Shown: positions 1-5,690 of the stretch, in pieces
Layout: the number at the start of each line of letters is the position of its first letter
Position numbering within the stretch: position 1 is the stretch's first letter
Source of the DNA: Calditrichota bacterium
Lineage (GTDB): Bacteria; Zhuqueibacterota; Zhuqueibacteria; Residuimicrobiales; Krinioviventaceae
Assembly (NCBI GenBank): GCA_003818595.1
Contig: RPQV01000254.1
Span: 1-5,702, forward strand
DNA: 5,702 nucleotides
Reading direction: 5' to 3'
Notes under the pieces: generated by a model
The model's database searches: none
Seen by the model: only the letters and a program-made list of their open reading frames with translations
Told to the model about the DNA's origin: nothing
Program-made: the position numbers and the translations under genes

Positions 1-1
1 G

Positions 2-991
2 GCGCAGGCCCTCGCGCTGGCGCCGGAATCACCCGACGTTCATCTGGCGCTGGGATATTATCAGCTCTATGCTTATCGCGATACCCAAAAGGCTTGGGAA
101 GAATTTAAAATTGCCGAAAAAGGTATGCCCAACAATGCCAATCTTTTGCAGGCCAAGGCCGAGATCGCCGAGCTTAAAGGGGAGTGGGAGCAGGCGGCTG
201 ACTATAGTCGTCGGGCAGTGGAAATGAGTCCTCGTGACGGTTCTATTGCCGTCGATCTCGCCGAGCGTTATTGGTTTTTGCGTCGATATGAGGAGGCGTT
301 CACGACCGGCAATTTGGCCATCGAGTTGTCACCGGATGATCCGTGGCCTTATCTGTACAAGGTTTATATACTGTGGGCTTGGAAAGGAGTCTGCCCGGAG
401 GAACGGATTCTGCTCCAGGCAGTACCATCCGATCATGCCTTTGCGCCGTGGACTTGGTATTGGCAGAACATGTCGGAGCGCAAATATGATCTGGCCGTCG
501 AGCAATTGTTTTCATCTCCCGATGAATGGATTCGCAATAAATGTTGGGCGATACCCAAAACCTTGCTGGCCGGCCTGGCGTATGAGCGCATGGGGGAAGC
601 GGAAAAAGCCCTTCAGGGCTATCAATCCGCCATCTCCCTTCTGGAGGAGCGAGTCAGGCAATGGCCGGATGATCCCCGATATCACAGTTCTTTGGGCATC
701 GCCTATGCCAATTTGAAGCAGAAGGACGAAGCCATTCGAGAGGGGAAAAAAGCAGTAGAACTTTTGCCTATATCGGCGGATGCGTTTTACGGCATTCCCT
801 ATGAAGAGGATCTGGCGTATATTTATCTGCTCGTGGGCGAAAGCGATGCGGCTTTGGAGCGTCTCGATTATCTCCTTTCCATCCCTTCCTGGATATCGGT
901 TCCCTACCTTGAGATGAATCCGCGCTGGGATTCTCTTGCCGAAAATCCAAAATTCATCAGGATGATGAAAAAATATCGATCTCCCTCATGA
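2..991 (+). CDS. TPR-repeat protein, C-terminal part (5' end outside window)
   Basis: The frame is open from base 2, upstream of the first in-window ATG at 125, and the residues before that ATG already have TPR character (ALALAPESPDVHLALGYY). The gene is therefore truncated by the window edge and 125 is not its start; 329 residues are visible. At least five helix-turn-helix TPR units can be seen, with Ala/Gly/Tyr periodicity and Pro at unit ends (SPRDG, SPDDP, WPDDP). They lie near visible residues 12-45, 46-79, 80-113, 185-226 and 227-262; the stretch around 114-184 is degenerate. The end, with LSIPSWISVPYLEMNPRWD then ENPKFIRMM, resembles the C-terminus common in long TPR proteins that carry an N-terminal Ser/Thr kinase, adenylate cyclase or winged-helix output domain. 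That resemblance is from memory, and the N-terminal domain cannot be seen. TPR arrays bind protein partners. No membrane segment is visible in this part. Confidence 0.88.
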   Translation, partial: AQALALAPESPDVHLALGYYQLYAYRDTQKAWEEFKIAEKGMPNNANLLQAKAEIAELKGEWEQAADYSRRAVEMSPRDGSIAVDLAERYWFLRRYEEAFTTGNLAIELSPDDPWPYLYKVYILWAWKGVCPEERILLQAVPSDHAFAPWTWYWQNMSERKYDLAVEQLFSSPDEWIRNKCWAIPKTLLAGLAYERMGEAEKALQGYQSAISLLEERVRQWPDDPRYHSSLGIAYANLKQKDEAIREGKKAVELLPISADAFYGIPYEEDLAYIYLLVGESDAALERLDYLLSIPSWISVPYLEMNPRWDSLAENPKFIRMMKKYRSPS

Positions 992-1029
992 TCACGCGAA
1001 GCGCATCACACTTTTCCTGCTGAACAGCC

Positions 1030-1058
1030 TTGACATCCTCGTCATATTTTCCTATAAT
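1030..1058 (+). promoter_or_regulatory. Perfect consensus sigma-70-type promoter for the GH38 gene
   Basis: TTGACA (1030-1035) and TATAAT (1053-1058) are separated by exactly 17 bases. All twelve hexamer positions match the housekeeping sigma consensus and the spacer is optimal. Transcription should start near 1065, giving a leader of about 74 bases before the ATG at 1139. The site lies after the stop of the TPR gene and on the same strand as the GH38 gene, so that gene most likely has its own strong transcript. Activity is inferred from sequence alone. Confidence 0.85.
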
Positions 1059-1114
1059 GATGACCGACCAAAATAAATGGGTTGTATTTTACAGACAGCG
1101 ATTCAGCTGCAGCA

Positions 1115-1128
1115 TAAACCGTTGTTTA
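1115..1128 (+). promoter_or_regulatory. Perfect inverted repeat in the GH38 leader (possible operator)
   Basis: TAAAC (1115-1119), spacer CGTT, GTTTA (1124-1128) form a perfect 5-base inverted repeat. It lies inside the expected mRNA leader and touches the first base of the Shine-Dalgarno sequence. A repressor bound here would lie downstream of the promoter, a common operator position. In RNA the arms could form only a weak A/U-rich stem. A second palindrome, GCTGCAGC, lies just before it at 1106-1113. No regulator family can be assigned and the match may be chance. Confidence 0.3.
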
Positions 1129-1133
1129 GGTGA
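1128..1133 (+). promoter_or_regulatory. Ribosome binding site deciding the GH38 start
   Basis: AGGTGA sits five bases before the ATG at 1139. A longer in-frame start, GTG at 1130, lies inside this sequence and has no comparable Shine-Dalgarno sequence of its own, so ATG 1139 is preferred. Another ATG at 1134 is out of frame. Confidence 0.7.
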
Positions 1134-1138
1134 ATGAG

Positions 1139-4069
1139 ATGAATATATTTATGCTCTTTCTTCTGTTTTTGGCTTTTCCTATTCCGACTTTAACTCAGAT
1201 CTTGTCCGATCAATCTCGGTCGTTTCCCACGGACATGGAGTGCTCCGTTCAGCCGGTTTATCGACACCGGCATGACGGCCAACCGGGCCGCGAAATCATT
1301 CTGAATTTCGCAGACGGCCGACTTGTCGGCAAGGCCAGTATCGAGGTTTCGATCGCCAGCCGTAAAGAGATTACCATCATCCAACCTCCTGATTCTGGTT
1401 ACTCCTCCTGCAGCGTGTTGCTGCCCGCCGGCGTCGGGATTGAAAAACCATCTACGGCCACAATCATGATCGAACAGGACGGCAGGAAATTGAAAAAGAA
1501 AGTGGTCGTACCCCCGATGCGTCAATGGACCGTTTATATCTATTCTCATTCCCATGTCGATATCGGGTATACCAATACCCAGGAAAATGTGGAAATACTG
1601 CACAAAAACAACATCAGAGAAGGAATCAGGCTGGGAAAAGCGACCAAAGATTATCCCGCCGGAGCGCCTCATCGATGGAATCCGGAAGTGACCTGGCCGC
1701 TCGAGCGCTATTGGCACGATGCCGATCCGAAACAAAAAGACGAATTAATCGACGCCATTAAAAACAGATACCTGTGCGTTGACGCCAGTTACCTGAACAC
1801 CAACACCAGCGCCTGCAGCGATGAGGAAATGTTTTACCTCTTTAAATTCGGACATGCGCTGCAGAGATTGTCGGGGGTGCCGATCAATTCCCTCCAGCAG
1901 GTCGATATTCCCGGCATGAGTTGGGGACTCGTACCCGTCATGGCGCAGATGGGAGTCCGCTATGTGATGAACTGGCCGAATTATGTCCGGGCAGGCTGTT
2001 CCCACGAACTCGACGAAAAACCCTTCTGGTGGCTGGGGCCGGATCAACGGTCTAAAGTACTCTTTTTCCAACCTGGCGTGTACGCCAACAGCGGCAGCAT
2101 GACCAAGGGAAGAGCAACCGGCCGGCCATGGTTCGGCCAGCGGGATCCGGAAAAGATCCCGCCATTTATTCAAACAGGTACAGCCGATGTCAACTTTCTC
2201 AAGGCGTTGATCGAGAGAGAGCGGGAGGATTATCCTTACGATTATTACGTGGTCTCATGGTCGCTGTGGGATAATTCCCCGTTGGATGCCGATCTCTCGG
2301 ATGCCGTCAAGAACTGGAATGAAGAACATGCCTTTCCTCATCTGGTCATTGCCGGCGCCGGTGAAATCATGCAGATGATTGAATCAAAATATGGAGACAA
2401 GCTGCCGGTCGTTGAGGGCGACTTTACCGAATACTGGACCGACGGACTCGGAACAGCGGCCGGATTGATCGCGGCAAACCGCAACGCCAAAGAAAAACTG
2501 GTACAGGCTGAAATATTGTGGAGCATGCTCCATCCCGGGAAACCCGCCCCGCGGAAAGATTTCGACGAAGCCTGGCGCTTCATCGCGCTGGGGACAGAAC
2601 ATACCTGGTGTGCGGAGAATCCGACAGAGCCGTTTTTCCAAGATGCTATTTGGAAGGTCAAGCAAAGCTATTTCAGGGAAGCGGGCGACCGCACCGAGGC
2701 GATGATCGAGAAAGCCATTGCGCCCGCCACCGACAGGTCGGCAGGAGGACTGGGTCCGATCGAAGGCCCCTCGAACGGCGGCATTGTCGTTTTTAACACG
2801 AATTCATGGAACCATGACGGCTTGATTACCCTTTCAAAGGCGGAAAGCATGCCCGGGAATCGCGTCGTCGATGACCAGGGAAACGAGGTGATCTCGCAGC
2901 GGCTCTCCACCGGCGAACTTTTATTCCTTGCGTCGGATGTCCCGGCTTTCGCATCGCGCCATTATCGCGTGGTCAAGGGAGAGCCGTCTTCCTTTAACGG
3001 CTGCAGCATCCAAGGAACGACGCTGAACAACCATCAATTTTCTGTGACGATCAGCCGAGAAACAGGCAACATCACCGAACTGGTCGCTCTTTCATCCGGT
3101 CGAGATTATGCAGATATCGATGTGAACGGCGGACTGAATGCGTTCCGCTGGATGCCGGGAGACAGCGATGACGCCGTGGCTGACAGCGTGGTTTCTGTCT
3201 CGATTGCCGAACAGGGTCCGCTTCTCGTTGAATTATCCATCGTCTCCCAAGCCAAAGGATGCAGAAATGTCATTCGCAACGTCAGACTGATTCATAATCA
3301 GCCGTGGGTGGAAATCCTCAATGTGGTTGATAAACTGCCGCTAGTCGAAAAAGATGGAATCCACTTTGGCTTTGGATTTGATATAGCCAACGCCGCCGTG
3401 CGCATGGACATCCCCTGGGGAATCGTGCGGGTTGAAGAGGATCAGTGGAGCATGGCCAATCGCAACTGGCTGACCATGCAGAGATGGCTGGACATCTCCA
3501 ATGAAGAAATCGGGGTGACCTGGTGTTCACTGGATGCGCCGCTGGTTGAATGCGGGGCCATGACCGCCAATCAGACCGGCACCTGGCAGGGGGAGAGAAA
3601 ACCATGGCTGAAGAAGCTGGAACCCAATGGGATCATCTATTCCTGGGTGATGAACAATCACTGGTTCACCAATTTTCCCCTGACGCAGGATGGTCCGGTC
3701 AAATTTCGTTATCGCATCCTGCCGCACGGGGCGTTTGATGCCGGATTAGCGAACCGGTTTGCCTTGGAGCAGGCTCAGCCGCTGCTGCATCTGGCCGCGG
3801 ACAAGAATGCCGTAGCTAAACCCCTCATCGCTGTCGATGGATCCACGGCGATATCCGTGACCATCGTGAAATCGACTGAACAGGCAGGACGTGTAGTCGT
3901 CCGTCTGCGGTCGGTGTCTGAGCAGGATGAGTCGGTGAAATTGAGCTGGCCGGAAAAAAATCCGCGGACGGTTTATCGATGTGACCTGCAGGAAATTCCT
4001 GGAACTGTGGTCGGTAGTGATGTGACGGTGCCTGCCATGGGGTTGCTGACGCTGCTGGCGGAGTGGTGA
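1139..4069 (+). CDS. Exported glycoside hydrolase family 38 protein (alpha-mannosidase-type)
   Basis: The product is 976 residues from ATG 1139, within the usual GH38 size. Residues 1-20 are a hydrophobic signal-type leader with no lipobox Cys and no obvious basic n-region, so export is likely but the cleavage site is unclear. A beta-rich N-terminal extension (about 25-125) precedes the catalytic domain. The zinc motif is HSHVDIGYT, with H139 and D141 as ligands. QQVDIPGMSW carries D256, the expected nucleophile and ligand. DGLG (435-438) starts the helical middle segment, and EHTWCAENP supplies the last zinc-ligand His, H488. The C-terminal half (about 545-975) is beta-sandwich-like, as in GH38 C-terminal domains. 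The family hydrolyses alpha-mannosides by a retaining mechanism with a bound divalent metal. The motif wording differs from classical HSHNDxGW/DPFGHS enzymes, so the exact substrate is open. The gene is probably monocistronic: it has its own promoter, and the next genes lie on the other strand. Confidence 0.9.
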   Translation: MNIFMLFLLFLAFPIPTLTQILSDQSRSFPTDMECSVQPVYRHRHDGQPGREIILNFADGRLVGKASIEVSIASRKEITIIQPPDSGYSSCSVLLPAGVGIEKPSTATIMIEQDGRKLKKKVVVPPMRQWTVYIYSHSHVDIGYTNTQENVEILHKNNIREGIRLGKATKDYPAGAPHRWNPEVTWPLERYWHDADPKQKDELIDAIKNRYLCVDASYLNTNTSACSDEEMFYLFKFGHALQRLSGVPINSLQQVDIPGMSWGLVPVMAQMGVRYVMNWPNYVRAGCSHELDEKPFWWLGPDQRSKVLFFQPGVYANSGSMTKGRATGRPWFGQRDPEKIPPFIQTGTADVNFLKALIEREREDYPYDYYVVSWSLWDNSPLDADLSDAVKNWNEEHAFPHLVIAGAGEIMQMIESKYGDKLPVVEGDFTEYWTDGLGTAAGLIAANRNAKEKLVQAEILWSMLHPGKPAPRKDFDEAWRFIALGTEHTWCAENPTEPFFQDAIWKVKQSYFREAGDRTEAMIEKAIAPATDRSAGGLGPIEGPSNGGIVVFNTNSWNHDGLITLSKAESMPGNRVVDDQGNEVISQRLSTGELLFLASDVPAFASRHYRVVKGEPSSFNGCSIQGTTLNNHQFSVTISRETGNITELVALSSGRDYADIDVNGGLNAFRWMPGDSDDAVADSVVSVSIAEQGPLLVELSIVSQAKGCRNVIRNVRLIHNQPWVEILNVVDKLPLVEKDGIHFGFGFDIANAAVRMDIPWGIVRVEEDQWSMANRNWLTMQRWLDISNEEIGVTWCSLDAPLVECGAMTANQTGTWQGERKPWLKKLEPNGIIYSWVMNNHWFTNFPLTQDGPVKFRYRILPHGAFDAGLANRFALEQAQPLLHLAADKNAVAKPLIAVDGSTAISVTIVKSTEQAGRVVVRLRSVSEQDESVKLSWPEKNPRTVYRCDLQEIPGTVVGSDVTVPAMGLLTLLAEW

Positions 4070-4120
4070 GATCGATTATTTAATGCGTATGAAATTATTG
4101 GTCTGTATTTTGTAGAAAAG

Positions 4121-4372
4121 TTATCTATAGAACTCTTTCCGGTGGGCAATGCGGAGAATAAGAATGGAATCGTCAAGAATAGAATATATCACACGATAGT
4201 CGCCGATTCGATATTTTCGCAGTCCGGAAAACTTTCCTGTCAACGCAGGAAATTGCTCGCCTTTTTCTGCCAACTCTGTATCGATCTTTTCAAAAATGAT
4301 TTTGAGTTGAGATTTGTCTATCTTTTTAAAATCGCGTTCAACAGAACTTTTGTAGGTGATCTTATAAGCCAA
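4121..4372 (-). CDS. RelE/ParE-type toxin of a type II toxin-antitoxin pair
   Basis: The 83-residue product has the size and core of the RelE/ParE fold: an N-terminal strand (MAYKITYKSSVERDF), helices, then LRKYRIGDYRVIYSI (51-65) and a C-terminal strand ending AHRKEFYR (76-83). R55, R60, H77, R78 and Y82 are the positions typically conserved in RelE-like mRNA interferases. Whether this one cuts ribosome-bound mRNA (RelE) or poisons gyrase (ParE) cannot be told from the sequence. The frame has no ATG. The start is TTG at 4372-4370, and the in-frame stop TGA lies only four codons upstream, so translation must begin about here. It overlaps the antitoxin end by 11 bases, which suggests translational coupling and low toxin output. 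It converges on the GH38 gene with a 51-base gap and is AT-richer than that gene. Confidence 0.88.
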   Translation of the reverse strand: MAYKITYKSSVERDFKKIDKSQLKIIFEKIDTELAEKGEQFPALTGKFSGLRKYRIGDYRVIYSILDDSILILRIAHRKEFYR

Positions 4373-4583
4373 ATTTTTTTCTCATCGTCTGGTTATCTAC
4401 AATTGCATCTGCAGGATCATTTAAACGATCCACCGCAATTTGCAAGTCTGCACGTTCTTGAATATAGAATTCAATGGCCTTTTGTATATGAAAGGATTTC
4501 GAACGCTCAGTCTCACGAGCGATATTCTCTAATTCATCTGCCAGGTGATCAGGTAACCGCAATGAAATGGTCGAACTGCTCAT
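4362..4583 (-). CDS. Ribbon-helix-helix antitoxin partner of the RelE/ParE toxin
   Basis: The 73-residue protein starts with a beta strand (SSTISLRLP, residues 2-11), followed by two helices (about 12-25 and 29-43) linked by the ERSKS turn. This is the MetJ/CopG-type ribbon-helix-helix DNA-binding fold. The tail (about 45-73, ending MRKKFGL) is the part expected to wrap and neutralise the toxin. ATG 4583 is preceded by GGAG (plus-strand 4591-4594) at seven bases. Antitoxin-first order and the 11-base overlap with the toxin gene are typical of such operons. Dimers of this protein are expected to repress their own promoter, and the direct repeats just upstream are good operator candidates. Family-level naming (RelB- or CopG-like) is not finer than this. 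Confidence 0.87.
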   Translation of the reverse strand: MSSSTISLRLPDHLADELENIARETERSKSFHIQKAIEFYIQERADLQIAVDRLNDPADAIVDNQTMRKKFGL

Positions 4584-4590
4584 TGGTATA

Positions 4591-4594
4591 CTCC
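4591..4594 (-). promoter_or_regulatory. Ribosome binding site of the RHH antitoxin
   Basis: GGAG on the minus strand ends seven bases before ATG 4583. It contrasts with the toxin, which has only a weak purine run before its TTG start. This difference should favour antitoxin synthesis over toxin. Confidence 0.6.
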
Positions 4595-4635
4595 ATTATA
4601 TTAAACTGTATTACATTATATTACAATATATGTAA
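4594..4635 (-). promoter_or_regulatory. Autoregulated promoter/operator region of the RHH/RelE pair
   Basis: An exact 10-base direct repeat, CATTATATTA (plus strand), occurs at 4594-4603 and 4614-4623, 20 bases apart start to start. That is two helical turns, which would place bound RHH dimers on one face. Each copy contains TATAAT on the minus strand (4600-4595 and 4620-4615). The upstream one gives a plausible -10 with transcription from about 4607; I see no good -35 hexamer. TTACAT (4611-4616) and ATGTAA (4630-4635) also form an inverted repeat around the second copy. Overlap of -10-like boxes with repeats fits repression by the antitoxin. Binding is inferred. Confidence 0.55.
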
Positions 4636-4690
4636 TTGCATTGTGCGATTCAAGATATTTTTCAGCAACAACGAGGAGATAACCACTTTT

Positions 4691-4735
4691 GCATTCTGCC
4701 GGACTGAAGAGTCCTTCAAACTTTCGGCTAAATGC
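4691..4735. repeat. 45-base imperfect palindrome (REP-like or hairpin element)
   Basis: GCATTCTGCCG (4691-4701) and CGGCTAAATGC (4725-4735) are inverted with 9 of 11 positions pairing. The loop begins with a second small hairpin, GGACT-GAAG-AGTCC (4701-4714), which shares one base with the outer stem. The element stands in non-coding DNA between the first antitoxin promoter and the transporter relic. No T-run follows it, so it is not a standard terminator. It could be a REP-type dispersed palindrome, a terminal hairpin left by an IS200/IS605-like element, or chance. Copy number in the genome is unknown. Confidence 0.4.
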
Positions 4736-4794
4736 GTAATTTGGCGCACGAATTGGGACAAAGGATAACGGAGAAACATGAAAGAAATTGTCAA

Positions 4795-4992
4795 GTCATT
4801 GCTTTAACCGGAGCCGGATTCGTGGGCTTCACTCTGGTCCCGGCTTGGTGGATGATGGTTCTGCTCGGAGGGACAGCCGGTTTTGGCGCAGAAGCCATCG
4901 ATGCCGCTTTCAATACCTATGTTGCCGCGCATTTCGTCGAGGGACTGATGCAGTGGCTGCACGCCAGCTATGGGATCGGCGTGTCGTTGGGG
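4795..4992 (+). pseudogene. Relic of an MFS transporter, truncated at both ends
   Basis: About 66 codons, starting at the Val in NCQVIALTGAG, read as an internal piece of a major facilitator superfamily protein. A membrane segment (GFVGFTLVPAWWMMVLLGG) is followed by a Gly/Ala-rich segment and the stretch AIDAAFNTYVAAHF ... WLHASYGIGVSLG. From memory this matches the region around the third and fourth transmembrane helices of sugar/multidrug-type MFS proteins (GAIDAGLNTYVA, NWLHACYGLG). Intact members have about 400 residues and 12 helices. The helices before and after are missing, and recognisable similarity stops 12 bases before the PIN toxin's stop codon. The frame stays open to 5181 only as antisense of that toxin. 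The fragment is GC-richer than its neighbours, like the GH38 gene, so it probably belongs to the older chromosome. Edges are accurate to a few tens of bases. Confidence 0.72.
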
Positions 4993-5004
4993 AAGAAGGC
5001 GCGA

Positions 5005-5436
5005 TTAATTGTTGCTGAGGGTTTTCAGCATGGAGAGAAATTCTTTTGCGGTCAATATAGTGATCTCTGCATTTTCATAATCTATTTTATTGCGGGTGAT
5101 AATATAATTTACACCATTTTGCTCGGCACAAAAATATTGAATGGCATCTTCAAAATCGTTGAATTCCGAATCAAGTGCTAATTCAATCACTTTTTTATCA
5201 ACTGGTAATATGTGTATCAAGCTTTTTAAATATCGCAGACTTGCTATTGTAATTTGTTTAGAAACTCTTTTTCTTAAAACATAGTGTACATTAGAAAAAA
5301 CAATAGGCGATGTATATCCCTTTAACTTCCCTTTTTCGATTAAAGCGAAAAGTGCTGCAGCTGAATCATAAAAGGGCTCCCGTTTGGAGAGGACATCAAG
5401 AATAATATCTGAATCAATAAATATCTTGAATGTCAT
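5005..5436 (-). CDS. PIN-domain (VapC-like) ribonuclease toxin
   Basis: The 143-residue protein fits a single PIN domain. FIDSDIILDVL near the N-terminus supplies D8 and D10. FSNVHYVLRK (47-56) follows, then NDFEDAIQYF (93-102) with D94 and D97, and YIITRNKIDY (111-120). These acidic positions are the expected metal-binding site of PIN nucleases, which in VapC toxins cleave tRNA or other structured RNA. At the place where many VapCs have a catalytic Glu, this one shows N49 in SNVHY. I recall the same pattern in relatives with PIN_3-type domains, so it need not mean inactivity. ATG 5436 overlaps the antitoxin stop as ATGA, which indicates coupled translation. The gene is AT-rich, and its 3' end abuts the MFS relic. 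RNA target unknown. Confidence 0.85.
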   Translation of the reverse strand: MTFKIFIDSDIILDVLSKREPFYDSAAALFALIEKGKLKGYTSPIVFSNVHYVLRKRVSKQITIASLRYLKSLIHILPVDKKVIELALDSEFNDFEDAIQYFCAEQNGVNYIITRNKIDYENAEITILTAKEFLSMLKTLSNN

Positions 5437-5681
5437 TTGTATTTTTCCAATAAGCGGTTTCTCTTTTCGTCCTTGATATCAAATTCAGATTCAAGATGCA
5501 ACACCCCGGACAACTTTCTGACAATGGGAGTAATTTCTATTTCAACTTCATTATTGGCATCTGCGAGAAAAGCAAAGTATTTTTCGACCAACGATGAGAG
5601 GCTCGTTTTCCGCTTTGTTGCATATCTTTTAGCTTGCTCGATATGAACCTTATCCAGTTTTAAAGTAAGTTTTGTGTCCAT
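5433..5681 (-). CDS. DUF6364-like antitoxin partner of the PIN toxin
   Basis: The 82-residue product opens with a strand (DTKLTLKLDK), followed by a helix (VHIEQAKRYATKRKT) and SLSSLVEKYFAFL, an arrangement like a ribbon-helix-helix DNA-binding unit. Its tail has ITPIVRKLSGVL (50-61) and ends in a charged helix ending LLEKYK. This order (TKLTL, then SLSxLVExY, then SPIVxxLxG) is what I recall of the DUF6364 antitoxins usually found next to PIN toxins. The N-terminal part should bind the operator and the tail should block the toxin. ATG 5681 is preceded by GGAG at five bases. The stop TGA overlaps the toxin ATG by four bases. The promoter lies mostly beyond the window edge; only about 21 bases upstream are visible, ending in the palindrome TACGTA (5697-5702). 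Confidence 0.83.
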   Translation of the reverse strand: MDTKLTLKLDKVHIEQAKRYATKRKTSLSSLVEKYFAFLADANNEVEIEITPIVRKLSGVLHLESEFDIKDEKRNRLLEKYK

Positions 5682-5686
5682 AAATT

Positions 5687-5690
5687 CTCC
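5687..5690 (-). promoter_or_regulatory. Ribosome binding site of the DUF6364-like antitoxin
   Basis: GGAG on the minus strand lies five bases before ATG 5681, an optimal spacing, and supports this start for the antitoxin. Confidence 0.65.

Noticed and set aside
1070..1090. AAAATA/TATTTT inverted arms in the GH38 leader
   Set aside because: These are six A/T-only pairs around a nine-base loop, too weak and too likely by chance in AT-rich leader DNA to call a riboswitch or attenuator.
1115..1128. Catabolite-control (cre) site reading of the leader palindrome
   Set aside because: The central CG is off register and several fixed cre positions do not match, so only a generic inverted repeat is claimed.
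1190..1735. 181-codon minus-strand ORF
   Set aside because: It lies wholly antisense to the GH38 signal, extension and zinc-motif region. It has Arg/Gly/His-rich unrecognisable composition and no Shine-Dalgarno-led start, so it is a shadow of the real gene.
4070..4120. Rho-independent terminator between the GH38 gene and the toxin gene
   Set aside because: No GC-rich stem followed by a T-run is present on either strand in this gap.
4142..4768. 208-codon plus-strand ORF
   Set aside because: It runs antisense across the RelE-type toxin, its antitoxin and their promoter. Its translation is low-complexity Phe/Ile/Cys-rich with no family signature, while the minus-strand genes are clearly recognisable.
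4993..5181. Rightward continuation of the MFS relic frame
   Set aside because: After the Gly at 4990-4992 the translation loses transporter character and reads as antisense of the PIN toxin, so only about 4795-4992 is kept as the relic.
5437..5646. 69-codon plus-strand ORF
   Set aside because: It is antisense to the DUF6364-like antitoxin, has no family resemblance, and is less plausible than the minus-strand gene with GGAG and the ATGA overlap.
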